Shown: piece after piece, positions 16,112 to 24,462 of the stretch
Layout of the letters: every line of letters starts with the position of its first letter
Position numbering within the stretch: the first letter of the stretch is position 1
Assembly: GCA_965661165.1 (NCBI GenBank)
Contig: CBFICL010000009.1
Coordinates: 1-39,535, forward strand
Source: Hepatobacter sp965661165
GTDB taxonomy: Bacteria > Pseudomonadota > Alphaproteobacteria > Holosporales > Hepatobacteraceae
DNA length: 39,535 bases
Reading direction: 5' to 3'
Notes under the pieces: model-generated
What the model saw: only the letters and a program-made list of their open reading frames with translations
Told to the model about the DNA's origin: nothing
Databases searched by the model: none
Translations under genes and position numbers: made by a program

Positions 16112-18337
16112 ATGTTTGGGAATACTTGTGCGAGATGGTCAGGTTATTTGGGGTTCTTCTTGCCAAAAGCGCATCTTGACCAGATGCCCTGTGGTGTTGT
16201 CTTTTATAAAAAATCTGGTCAAAAGTTCATTTTGAATCATTATGCAGAAGCATTATTGGGTCCATGTCCTTCTTTTGAGGCTGTCAAAAAAATCTGCGCC
16301 GAGAATGACAAAAAAATTGTTGATCAGGTGGGTGAGGCCTTAACCCAGGCCAAGAATGCTTTTTTTTCATTTCAGGTCGTTGTCCAGGGTGTGCACCAAA
16401 ATATAACCTGGCACGTCAAGCCCTTAAGTCGCTATCGTGGCTTTATTTTTATTGAAAAAACAACCTTACCTGAAGGAGTGGGCCTTGGGTCTACGTCACT
16501 TGCGCGGATCATGGACTGTTTGCCGACACCGGTGGTGATGAAGGATGCCTCGTCTAAGATACAATATGCCAATGAGGCTTTTTTAGATTGGCTAGGTCTT
16601 GAAAAAGAAAACGTTTTTCAAAAAAAAATGACAGACCTGAGTGCGGATGGTATTGAGAAGTCTGAAGCCGCAGGCCCCAGGACCATTTGGCTTAAAGATT
16701 GTGGGGGGTATCGTCGTCAAGGCATGTTGAGTGCGGATATTCCGGTGGACCATCAAGGACAACAAGCCTGCTTTGTTGTTCCCCATGCCTCGGAAATGAA
16801 CGTGGAAGGCAAAGCTTACCTAGCGCTTCTGCTTGAAAATATGCCCATGCCAGCCCTTCTGCTTAACCATCAGGGCATGATTATGTTGGTGAACAGTGCT
16901 TTTGAGCACCTGATTCGCGAGAGAAAAATATTGGGGCGCTCACTGAATGACTGGTTAGAAAAGAACATGCAGGGTCGTTATCGTGACTTTTTAAAAAAGG
17001 CGCGCCGGCAAACCAAAAGTGGGGAGTTTTTCCTGGCAAAACTCACGGGCAAAAGTGCACGTTATATGCGCCTTTATGCCAACTATGTGTCTACCCAAGA
17101 TTGGGACCCGATGGGCTGTTTTTTTGTGCTCCTTTATGATGTGACGGATCTGAAAAAAAGGGAGATTCAAAATATTGAGTCTCAAAAACTTCAAGCCTTA
17201 GGCCAACTCGCCAGTGGCATCAGTCATGACTTTAACAATCTTCTCACAGCGATGCTGGGTTTTTGTGATTTGCTGTTACAGCGCCACTCGCCGCAAGATA
17301 AATCGTTTACAGATATCATGCAGATCAAACAAAACGCCAACCGCGCCGCCAATCTTATTCGGCAGCTTTTGTTATTTGCCAAACAAACGGCTTCTGTGCC
17401 TAAACTTTTTAACCTGCGTGAATGCTTGAATGAAATGTCGTTTCTCTTGAGGCGCCTTATTGGCGTGACGGTGGAGCTGCGTATGGAGCATGATCGCTCT
17501 ATTAAAGACATCTATGCAGATCAAGGACAGATTGAGCAGATTGTGATGAATTTGGCGATCAATGCCCGTGATGCAATGCCCAGGGGGGGCGCGCTCACCT
17601 TCCGTACAGGCCATGTGATGTTGGATAAGGGAAAAACGCTGATCTCTTCCTCTTTGGGGGCAGGCAGTTATGTGACCATTGATGTAGAAGATACAGGCTG
17701 TGGGGTGCCGGCAAAGAATTTGCGCAAAATTTTTGATCCTTTCTTTTCAACCAAAGAGTCCAGTGGTGGAACGGGGCTTGGCCTGTCAACGGTGTCTCAG
17801 ATTTTGAAAAAAATGAAGGGAGGCGTTGATGTTGTAAGCACGGTGGGTGAGGGCACAAAATTTACACTTTATCTTCCCCGTGACCAGGAGGCTGTAGAAG
17901 CCAAAAAGCCTGAAGCAGAGCCGTCAACCCATGGGCAATTTTTTGATTTTTGGGAGTCTGCCAGTATACTGATCGTGGAAGATGAAGATCCTGTTCGATT
18001 GTTTGTGGCTCGCGGGCTGAAAAGTAAAGGATATGAAGTGTTTGAGGCGCGTGATGGTATGCAAGGGCTAGATATCATCAAACACCATAAAGAAATTCGG
18101 TTGCTGATTACCGACATTATGATGCCAGGTATGGATGGCCCCACGTTGGCCAATAAGGCGTATCAACACAACCCGCATTTGGAGATTATTTTTGTCTCAG
18201 GCTATCCTAATGAAAATGTGTATGAGCAGTTGAATTTTTCCAAATCACAAGCACATTTTTTGCCAAAGCCCTTTAATCTGGATGAGTTGACGAAAAAAGC
18301 CCATCAAGCCCTTATGAGGAGGAAAGCCCTTGCCTGA
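16112..18337 (+). CDS. cckA: CckA-like hybrid sensor histidine kinase
   Basis: Hybrid kinase that in alphaproteobacteria phosphorylates the CtrA pathway through ChpT. The protein has 741 residues. Two PAS-like regions (about 128-230 and 238-350) precede a HisKA domain with the phospho-acceptor H372 in SGISHDFNNLL, an ATPase domain with NLAINARDAMP, DTGCGVP and GTGLGLS (about 470-595), and a C-terminal receiver domain (about 617-738) with D668 in LLITDIMMPGMDG and K719 in LPKPF. The VSGYPNENV segment resembles CckA's VSGYAE. Unlike typical CckA, no transmembrane helix is evident in the N-terminus, so it may be cytosolic. It overlaps mtaB by eight bases. A ctrA gene occurs 20 kb downstream, but no chpT is here. 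Confidence 0.82.
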   Translation: MFGNTCARWSGYLGFFLPKAHLDQMPCGVVFYKKSGQKFILNHYAEALLGPCPSFEAVKKICAENDKKIVDQVGEALTQAKNAFFSFQVVVQGVHQNITWHVKPLSRYRGFIFIEKTTLPEGVGLGSTSLARIMDCLPTPVVMKDASSKIQYANEAFLDWLGLEKENVFQKKMTDLSADGIEKSEAAGPRTIWLKDCGGYRRQGMLSADIPVDHQGQQACFVVPHASEMNVEGKAYLALLLENMPMPALLLNHQGMIMLVNSAFEHLIRERKILGRSLNDWLEKNMQGRYRDFLKKARRQTKSGEFFLAKLTGKSARYMRLYANYVSTQDWDPMGCFFVLLYDVTDLKKREIQNIESQKLQALGQLASGISHDFNNLLTAMLGFCDLLLQRHSPQDKSFTDIMQIKQNANRAANLIRQLLLFAKQTASVPKLFNLRECLNEMSFLLRRLIGVTVELRMEHDRSIKDIYADQGQIEQIVMNLAINARDAMPRGGALTFRTGHVMLDKGKTLISSSLGAGSYVTIDVEDTGCGVPAKNLRKIFDPFFSTKESSGGTGLGLSTVSQILKKMKGGVDVVSTVGEGTKFTLYLPRDQEAVEAKKPEAEPSTHGQFFDFWESASILIVEDEDPVRLFVARGLKSKGYEVFEARDGMQGLDIIKHHKEIRLLITDIMMPGMDGPTLANKAYQHNPHLEIIFVSGYPNENVYEQLNFSKSQAHFLPKPFNLDELTKKAHQALMRRKALA

Positions 18338-19616
18338 GGCGCGTGTGGTCACTTTTGGGTGTCGTTTGAACTTTTTTGAATCAGATGTGATGGCCAGTCA
18401 TCTCAAGGCGCAGGGGCAACAGAATGTCATTGTGTTGAACTCTTGTGCTGTGACGCGCGAGGCTGAGCGGCAGGTGCGCCAGAGCATCCGTCGCCTTAAA
18501 CGTGAAAACCCTCAGGCAAAAATTGTTGTGACCGGTTGCAGTGCGCAGCTTGATCCCACCACGTATGCCCGTATGCCCGAAGTTAGCCTTGTGCTCGGCA
18601 ATAAAGAAAAGATGCAACAAGAAAGCTTTCGCAAAGCCGCAGGCGTTTTTGTGAGCGGAGGCGTCGATGTTCAGGAGGGTCTGACGACGTTCCCCCAACC
18701 CTCAAAGAAAGGCCGTGCGTTTTTAAAGATTCAAGATGGCTGTAAGCATGCATGCACGTTTTGTGTCATCACCCACGCTCGGGGAGAGAGCCAAAGTTTG
18801 CCCTTAGGCAGCCTGTGTCAGCAGGCACACCATCTTTTGGCGGCAGGGACAAAAGAAATCGTGTTAACAGGGGTGAATGTGACATCTTATGGCGAAGACT
18901 TGCCCGGCCCCCTCACCTTTGTGTCTATGATTAAGCGCCTATTGCTTAATGTGCCGTCGCTGACAAGGTTGCGCCTTTCGTCTTTAGACCCAGCGGATTT
19001 GGGCGATGATTTCATCGATTTGATTGCAGAAGAGAAACGCATTCTGCCTCACTTTCATCTCAGTTTACAGGCAGGTGCTGACTTGATTCTCAAGCGCATG
19101 AAGCGTCGCCATCTAAGACACGATGTCATGACGCTTTGTCGACGGATAAGAGAAGTACGCCCTGAGGCCATAGTGGGCGCAGATGTGATCACAGGCTTTC
19201 CCACAGAAACAGATGCGCACTTTGAAGACACGCTTTCCTTGGTGGAGGCGTGCACGATATCTATGTTACATGTGTTTCCTTATTCGCCGCGCCCGGGCAC
19301 GCCGGCAGCGCGGATGCCTCAGGTAGATCGCGTCCTAGCCACGGCGCGCAGTCAAAAACTGCGGACGTTAGGTCAGAGCCTTCTTTGTCAAGAGCTTAAA
19401 AAGCATGTGGGTCAACCCCTACGCGTATTGCTTGAGAAAAAAGATTTTGGACATAGTGATCATTTTGCCCCCGTGATGGTGGAAGGCGCCTGTGAAGAGG
19501 ATGCGGGGCATGAAGTGTGGGTGGAGGTCACAGATGTGAAGCACGTTGCCGGAAAATGGCACCTTGTGGGGACGACGTTAGGAGACCAAGAGAAGGGGCG
19601 TTCTCATGTGGTCTAG
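18330..19616 (+). CDS. mtaB: tRNA t6A37 methylthiotransferase MtaB
   Basis: Radical SAM enzyme that converts t6A to ms2t6A at position 37 of ANN-decoding tRNAs. The UPF0004 domain carries three cluster cysteines (C11 in FGCRLNFFESD, C39 in NSCAVT, C70 in TGCSAQ), and the radical SAM motif CKHACTFC provides C138, C142 and C145. The GCRLNFFES form of the first motif favours MtaB over MiaB or RimO. The start is TTG at 18330, about seven bases after an AGGAGGA ribosome-binding site inside the kinase gene; stop and start regions overlap by eight bases. The gene also overlaps ftsY by 11 bases. mtaB next to ftsY is a recurring alphaproteobacterial arrangement. Confidence 0.93.
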   Translation: MPEARVVTFGCRLNFFESDVMASHLKAQGQQNVIVLNSCAVTREAERQVRQSIRRLKRENPQAKIVVTGCSAQLDPTTYARMPEVSLVLGNKEKMQQESFRKAAGVFVSGGVDVQEGLTTFPQPSKKGRAFLKIQDGCKHACTFCVITHARGESQSLPLGSLCQQAHHLLAAGTKEIVLTGVNVTSYGEDLPGPLTFVSMIKRLLLNVPSLTRLRLSSLDPADLGDDFIDLIAEEKRILPHFHLSLQAGADLILKRMKRRHLRHDVMTLCRRIREVRPEAIVGADVITGFPTETDAHFEDTLSLVEACTISMLHVFPYSPRPGTPAARMPQVDRVLATARSQKLRTLGQSLLCQELKKHVGQPLRVLLEKKDFGHSDHFAPVMVEGACEEDAGHEVWVEVTDVKHVAGKWHLVGTTLGDQEKGRSHVV

Positions 19617-20514
19617 TCGTTTCCGAGAAGGGCTGGCCCGCTCACGGCAGCATATTGGCAACTATATGGGCAGCCTGTGGCGCAAAAAAAAACTTGATGC
19701 TCAGTCTTTGGGAGAACTCGAATCTCTGTTGCTGGAAGCCAATTTTGGGGTGCATTTTACCACGCATTTTCTTGATCAGGTGCAGAAAAACACTTCGCCC
19801 ACGTTATCGCTTCAAGAGTGTTTGGCGCAAGAGCTTACCGCCTTTCTGACGCCTTTTATGGCGCCGTTTCCTGATCCAAAGGGGGCTCATCCTTTTGTGT
19901 GTATGTTTGTGGGCGTGAATGGAAGCGGTAAAACCACGACAGCCGCAAAAATGGCTAAGGCCTATCAACAAAAAGGCCACAGCGTGGCCTTGGTGGGGGC
20001 AGACCTCTTTCGGGCCGCAGCCACAGAGCAAGCCTCTGTATGGGCCGATCGCGTGGGCAGCTCTTTTTATCAGGCGAGCCAGCATCGAGATAGTGCGTCT
20101 CTGGCCTATGATGCTTTTGAATGGGCCCAACAGGAAAAGAAGGATTGCCTTTTCATTGATACAGCGGGCCGCTTGCATACACAAAAAAACCTGATGGATG
20201 AGCTTGAAAAGATGTGCCGCGTATTAAAGCGTAAAGAGCCCACAGCCCCTCATGCCTGTTTGCTGGTGATAGACGGCACGGTAGGTCAAAATGCGTTGAG
20301 CCAGGGAAAGCTTTTTCAGCAAGCGGCGCCCTTAACGGGCATTGTGATGACAAAGGTTGATGGCACAAACCGCGCGGGCATTGCGGTGCATTTGGTGGAT
20401 ACGCTCAAAATCCCCATTGTGGCCTTTGGGGCCGGTGAGGGCGCGGATGATCTTTATCCAGCCGATGCAAAGCTCTTTGCGCGCAGCCTGGTCGGTCTTG
20501 AGGCTACGTCCTAG
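19606..20514 (+). CDS. ftsY: Signal recognition particle receptor FtsY
   Basis: SRP receptor GTPase that docks ribosome-nascent chains at SecYEG. The protein has 302 residues: a short helical N domain (1-85) without the long acidic A domain of E. coli, then the G domain with G1 GVNGSGKTTT (103-112), GADLFRAAATEQ, G3 DTAGR (185-189), G4 TKVDG (249-253) and the closing FGAGEGADDLYP segment. The usual TKLDGTAKGG is here TKVDGTNRAGI, a change in the residues just after G4 that are nearly invariant in SRP GTPases. Its TAG shares the palindrome CTAG with the stop of convergent rnpA. Confidence 0.93.
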   Translation: MWSSRFREGLARSRQHIGNYMGSLWRKKKLDAQSLGELESLLLEANFGVHFTTHFLDQVQKNTSPTLSLQECLAQELTAFLTPFMAPFPDPKGAHPFVCMFVGVNGSGKTTTAAKMAKAYQQKGHSVALVGADLFRAAATEQASVWADRVGSSFYQASQHRDSASLAYDAFEWAQQEKKDCLFIDTAGRLHTQKNLMDELEKMCRVLKRKEPTAPHACLLVIDGTVGQNALSQGKLFQQAAPLTGIVMTKVDGTNRAGIAVHLVDTLKIPIVAFGAGEGADDLYPADAKLFARSLVGLEATS

Positions 20515-20966
20515 TTTTTGTGACGCCGCGGCTTGAAGGACGGGTTGTCTTTTGTGCAGCCAGAGGCTTCTTGAGCGGCGATGAAGGAAGCAGCCTTGGC
20601 AAACGCGCGCGTGAGATCCTCAAAAGAATCGTCATAGCAAGCCAGGGTAGGAATAACCACCATATGAAGATCCGTCGTAAGGGGCAGGGGAGAGAATGTC
20701 ACTTGCATGGCCTCTTTAATGCGTCGCCGAATCCGGTTACGTACCACTGCTTTTTTGGCCAGTTTTTTTGAGGTAATCAGTCCTCTTAAAAGAGATGCTT
20801 GGGGGAGCGCAGGCGAAGAAGCAGCCTTTGTGGCATGAAAGACGCCGTTCTCACTCGCAACAAAAGAAAAGTGAACCCTAAAGTGGGGGCAACGCCATAC
20901 ACGGCTTTCTCGCCGCAATTGCTGAAAATGCTTTTTCTTCTGCAAAGACGCAATGCGCACAGGCAC
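20511..20966 (-). CDS. rnpA: Ribonuclease P protein component RnpA
   Basis: Basic protein subunit of RNase P, which matures tRNA 5' ends together with the M1 RNA. The RNR signature is clear in KKLAKKAVVRNRIRRRIKEA (about 67-86), and a conserved FRVHF strand lies near residue 30. At 151 residues it is slightly longer than average, with an extra basic C-terminal tail. The start is GTG at 20966-20964, nine bases after the rpmH stop, without an obvious ribosome-binding site, so it is probably coupled to rpmH. Gene order rpmH-rnpA is conserved throughout bacteria. Confidence 0.94.
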   Translation of the reverse strand: MPVRIASLQKKKHFQQLRRESRVWRCPHFRVHFSFVASENGVFHATKAASSPALPQASLLRGLITSKKLAKKAVVRNRIRRRIKEAMQVTFSPLPLTTDLHMVVIPTLACYDDSFEDLTRAFAKAASFIAAQEASGCTKDNPSFKPRRHKN

Positions 20967-20975
20967 GAGCGCTAG

Positions 20976-21110
20976 CTAGGCAGATAGTTTTTTACGACCC
21001 TTTGACCGTCTTCTAGACAAACAGCGTTGCCCAGAGGGGGTCTCCATCCGGGAGCGAAAGCCGTGCCGCCTTTTACGAACCAAAACACTGGGTTGATATG
21101 TGCGTTTCAT
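20976..21110 (-). CDS. rpmH: 50S ribosomal protein L34
   Basis: 44-residue basic ribosomal protein read from the ATG at 21110-21108. It begins MKRTYQPSVLVRKRRHGFRS and ends in RRRSKGRKKLSA, matching the family along its full length. An AAGG ribosome-binding site lies upstream. It follows tlc on the same strand after 45 bases and precedes rnpA by nine. Confidence 0.97.
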   Translation of the reverse strand: MKRTYQPSVLVRKRRHGFRSRMETPSGQRCLSRRRSKGRKKLSA

Positions 21111-21155
21111 GATGACCTTACCCTTTTAACTCAACACAGATGCCTGCGTGCAACA

Positions 21156-22676
21156 TTAACGATCCTTCTTTTTAATAAGGCTATTATACTCAATGGAAAG
21201 TTTTTTCACAGCCCAGATCCACGCCAAGACAATGATGAACAAAATTCCGGCCAGATAGGGAGCAATGGCCATTTGTGTGCTGGCACCACCCAAGGCAGAG
21301 AGAAGAATCAACTGAATCCATCCACCGCCTGACTTGCCCATACGGCCGCCCACCACGTCAATGGCTGCTTTACCTTTGATCTTCATTTCCTGATCAAGGG
21401 GGATATAGGCCATCTCGCGTGTAGGATCAAACAAGGCATACTTTGTGCCCTTGCTGAGCACATTTTGACCCATGCCCGCATACACAGCTGCCATCAGCGG
21501 CGTCAGGCCGGCAAAAGCAATGGCGCCCGCAAGCTCACTTTGCCACAACACAAAGGTGAAAAACAAAAAGCCTGTGACCATAATCATAACAGGTGTGGCT
21601 ACCGCCGCAGGAAACCAACCAAAACGACGAACAACGCCTTTGGTAGAGTAAAGAATCAAGATGGTGATGGGGCCGAGCCAACTGTATAAGTCACCCATAA
21701 AATTGGTGTAACTGAGCGTATCAGGATAGGCCTGCTTGACGGCCGACTTCCAGGTGACCTCCACCAAGTTGATGCTCATACCATAACCCAGCACCAAAAT
21801 GGTAATATAGCCCAGGTATTTGGAAGAGCCAAGATAACGAATGCTTTCCATGATCGACATTTTGGGCTTACTAGCCTTCTTGCCCTTTTTCTCAGAATCC
21901 GGCACATCGTTATAAAACTCAGGATCCTTCATCAGATAGTTGTTCATCCAATAATAAAGACCCGCAATACCGAGGCCCGAGATGACCACCAGCAAGATCA
22001 AATTTTGCAAGGTCATGCCAAAAAAGCCCTCCGGCGAAATGCCCGCAGGCACGGTGGAAAAGTGTTTGAGCGATTGCCCCGCAGCAATCAAGGCCACATT
22101 CCCGACGATGCCCACCATGGGATAGAAGCGCTTGGCTTCATGGGTGGGTGTGATCTGGTTGGCAAACTGCCAAAAAAGCAGGTTGGTGCCAATGTTGCCC
22201 CAAAGCTCAGCCAGCACATAAAAAAGAGAATACGTCCACAACCCATAAATGGGGAATACCCATTTAAAATAGGGAAAAGCGGCCTGAAGGCCCGCAATAC
22301 TTTCAGGTGTGGGGTGAAGAAAGTCTTTGGCCGGATAGATCACATACGCAAACAGCGCAAAAAAGACAATAAAAGGAAACAGGCACGTATAATACAACGC
22401 CTGACGAGACAACATATTGCTGAGCTTTGAAAACAAAAGCACAAAGAGAATCGATGCCGGCAAAACAACCCAGCTTTTGAGAAAGTTGACCACCTCAGCC
22501 CCCGAGCCTTGTGTGGCGATGATCATGGCATCCTTAAGGCTGCGCACGACGGTGTAGTTAAACAGAATCAAAAGCATGATGCAGGCCATGGGAATAAACT
22601 TTTTCATTTCATAGCCATGAATAGGCCACAAAATGGCGCGTAGCTTGGAAAACTCAGCCTGCTTTGTATCTGACAT
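21156..22676 (-). CDS. tlc: ATP/ADP translocase, NTT (Tlc) family
   Basis: Inner-membrane nucleotide transporter of the NTT family, found in obligate intracellular bacteria (Rickettsia, Chlamydia, Holosporales) and plastids; the classical form exchanges bacterial ADP for host ATP. The protein has 506 residues with about 11-12 hydrophobic segments. The N-terminal WPIHGYEMKKFIPM and NYTVVRSLKDAMII segments match the family closely, as do the FWQFANQITP and EAKRFYPMVGIVGN stretches. The start is ATG at 22676 with AGAGG upstream; a TTG three codons earlier abuts that site. Substrate cannot be fixed from sequence, since paralogues also carry NAD or other nucleotides. It has its own promoter candidate and lies upstream of rpmH-rnpA on the same strand. 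Confidence 0.93.
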   Translation of the reverse strand: MSDTKQAEFSKLRAILWPIHGYEMKKFIPMACIMLLILFNYTVVRSLKDAMIIATQGSGAEVVNFLKSWVVLPASILFVLLFSKLSNMLSRQALYYTCLFPFIVFFALFAYVIYPAKDFLHPTPESIAGLQAAFPYFKWVFPIYGLWTYSLFYVLAELWGNIGTNLLFWQFANQITPTHEAKRFYPMVGIVGNVALIAAGQSLKHFSTVPAGISPEGFFGMTLQNLILLVVISGLGIAGLYYWMNNYLMKDPEFYNDVPDSEKKGKKASKPKMSIMESIRYLGSSKYLGYITILVLGYGMSINLVEVTWKSAVKQAYPDTLSYTNFMGDLYSWLGPITILILYSTKGVVRRFGWFPAAVATPVMIMVTGFLFFTFVLWQSELAGAIAFAGLTPLMAAVYAGMGQNVLSKGTKYALFDPTREMAYIPLDQEMKIKGKAAIDVVGGRMGKSGGGWIQLILLSALGGASTQMAIAPYLAGILFIIVLAWIWAVKKLSIEYNSLIKKKDR

Positions 22677-22761
22677 TGACGACAACCTCTTTAAAATCTC
22701 TCAACCCCGCGACACTCTTTCCCATGAAAGAGCCTATAAGGGATAAAAATACCTATCCTCC

Positions 22762-22790
22762 TTTATAAACATTTTTTTTACACTTTCCAA
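22762..22790 (-). promoter_or_regulatory. Candidate promoter of tlc (and rpmH-rnpA)
   Basis: On the minus strand TTGGAA (22790-22785) and TATAAA (22767-22762) are spaced by 17 bases, 86 bases upstream of the tlc ATG. The spacer between tlc and nuoA (22677-22898) must also hold the nuo promoter; a TACAAT at 22853-22858 is a possible -10 for nuoA, but I see no matching -35. Confidence 0.45.
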
Positions 22791-22898
22791 GTCCCCACCT
22801 GCGGCAAATAAACTTTTGCGCCGAAATAAAGAAAGAATTTGCAAACCCTCTCTACAATAAAAAGCGTCGTTTTAGGAAATTTTTTTTCAAGGGGGAAC

Positions 22899-23282
22899 AT
22901 GCTTAGGCCCTTTTTTTCTTATGAAGAGCTGATGAATTATGGAGGGCTTCTCGTCTTTTTACTTATCGGCATTTTTTTTTCATGTCTGTTCATGATTTTG
23001 GCCCGTCTCAGGGGCGGCAGTCGTCCCTATGCCGAGAAAAACAGCCCCTATGAGTGTGGATTTTCGCCCATGGGGTCGCTGGATGCTCCCTTCTCTATAA
23101 GGTTTGCCCTGGTTGCGATTTTATTTGTCATTTTTGATATTGAAATTGCCCTCTTGTTTCCGTGGGCCTTAACCTTCAGGCAGTTGGGCTGGCCTGGGTT
23201 TATTTCTGTGCTTTTCTTTTTGTCGATTTTGGCCGTTGGCTTTGTGTATGAGTGGTGTTCAGGCGCACTAGATTGGGAATAG
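22899..23282 (+). CDS. nuoA: NADH-quinone oxidoreductase subunit A
   Basis: Membrane subunit of complex I (NDH-1), with three hydrophobic helices in 127 residues. The family motif Y-ECGF is present as KNSPYECGFSPMGS, followed by the charged FDIEIALLFPW in the second helix. The frame opens at 22839, but the ATG at 22899 follows a strong AAGGGGG ribosome-binding site and gives the usual length. It is the first gene of a complete 14-gene nuo operon in the order A to N. Confidence 0.95.
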   Translation: MLRPFFSYEELMNYGGLLVFLLIGIFFSCLFMILARLRGGSRPYAEKNSPYECGFSPMGSLDAPFSIRFALVAILFVIFDIEIALLFPWALTFRQLGWPGFISVLFFLSILAVGFVYEWCSGALDWE

Positions 23283-23287
23283 ATATC

Positions 23288-23842
23288 ATGAGTTCAGAAA
23301 AATCTCCTTATCACATGGAAGCGGTCAAAATAGACCAGCAAGATCCAGATGCTTTGTTGAATGCCCTTGATGAGGGTATCAAAAAGCGTGGCTTTTTTGT
23401 GACCCAAGTTGACAAAGTGATTGCGTGGGCACAGACAGGTTCTATTTGGCCTGTGAGTTTTGGTCTTGCATGTTGCGCTGTGGAAATGATGCATACAGCA
23501 GGTTCAAGATATGATCTTGATCGATTTGGCATCTTTTTTCGGCCCAGCCCCCGTCAATCAGATTTGATGATTGTGGCCGGCACCCTCACCAACAAAATGG
23601 CGCCAGTGTTGCGCAAAGTTTATGACCAGATGGCCGAGCCTCGCTGGGTTTTGTCGATGGGGTCGTGTGCGAATGGTGGGGGCTATTATCACTATTCTTA
23701 TTCTGTGGTGCGCGGGTGTGACCAAATTGTACCTGTGGATGTGTATGTCCCTGGGTGCCCACCTACGGCTGAAGCCCTGTTGTATGGCATTTTTGAGCTC
23801 AAGCGCAAAATGAAAAAACAGCGCATTTACCGCATAAGCTGA
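23288..23842 (+). CDS. nuoB: NADH-quinone oxidoreductase subunit B
   Basis: Carries the terminal iron-sulfur cluster N2 beside the quinone site. The tandem cysteines are C62 and C63 in FGLACCAVEMM, with further ligands in GSCANGGG and PGCPP. 184 residues from the ATG at 23288; an upstream in-frame start at 23252 would overlap nuoA and adds unmatched sequence. Confidence 0.96.
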   Translation: MSSEKSPYHMEAVKIDQQDPDALLNALDEGIKKRGFFVTQVDKVIAWAQTGSIWPVSFGLACCAVEMMHTAGSRYDLDRFGIFFRPSPRQSDLMIVAGTLTNKMAPVLRKVYDQMAEPRWVLSMGSCANGGGYYHYSYSVVRGCDQIVPVDVYVPGCPPTAEALLYGIFELKRKMKKQRIYRIS

Positions 23843-23859
23843 CAAAGGATTGAAAGCAT

Positions 23860-24462
23860 ATGGCTGAGCGGACCCACATTCTCAAGACGCACCTTGGACC
23901 TTTGATCAAAAAGATGGAAGGCCGGCATCAAGATGTATCCATGGTAATCGAAAAAAAAGATGTGCTGACGGTTTTTCAAAAACTGCGTGACGATAAAGAT
24001 CTGGCCTATACCCAGCTGATAGATCTTTGTGTGGTGGACTATTTGGGGCAAGAGAGCAAAAGGTTTCAAGGCGTCTATCATGTATTGAGCATGGACTATA
24101 ACCATCGTCTTCGGGTCACGGTGGCGCTGGATGAGGATGAGCACCTGCCTTCGCTCACCAAATTGTTTTCAAGTGCCGGGTGGTGGGAGCGTGAGGCCTT
24201 TGACATGTTTGGCGTCGTGTTTGAGGGGCATCCTGATTTGCGGCGCATTTTGTCTGATTATGATTTTGACGGCTTTCCCTTGCGCAAAGATTTTCCTCTG
24301 ACGGGCTATGTGCAGGTGCGTTATGACGAGGAGGAAGGTGCCGTTGTCAAAGAGCCGGTTCATTTGGCCCAAGCTTTTCGCACCTTTGAAACCCTAAGTC
24401 CTTGGGAGGGCATGGGGAGCGCCTTTCAGCGATTGTCTCTTGATAAGGAAAAACAGCCATGA
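23860..24462 (+). CDS. nuoC: NADH-quinone oxidoreductase subunit C
   Basis: 30 kDa peripheral subunit of the Q module. 200 residues, with the signature segment WWEREAFDMFGVVFEGHPDLRRI split across about residues 107-130 and the following LRKDFPLTGY. AAAGGA ribosome-binding site. It is a separate gene, not the nuoCD fusion of E. coli. The stop overlaps nuoD as ATGA. Confidence 0.96.
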   Translation: MAERTHILKTHLGPLIKKMEGRHQDVSMVIEKKDVLTVFQKLRDDKDLAYTQLIDLCVVDYLGQESKRFQGVYHVLSMDYNHRLRVTVALDEDEHLPSLTKLFSSAGWWEREAFDMFGVVFEGHPDLRRILSDYDFDGFPLRKDFPLTGYVQVRYDEEEGAVVKEPVHLAQAFRTFETLSPWEGMGSAFQRLSLDKEKQP

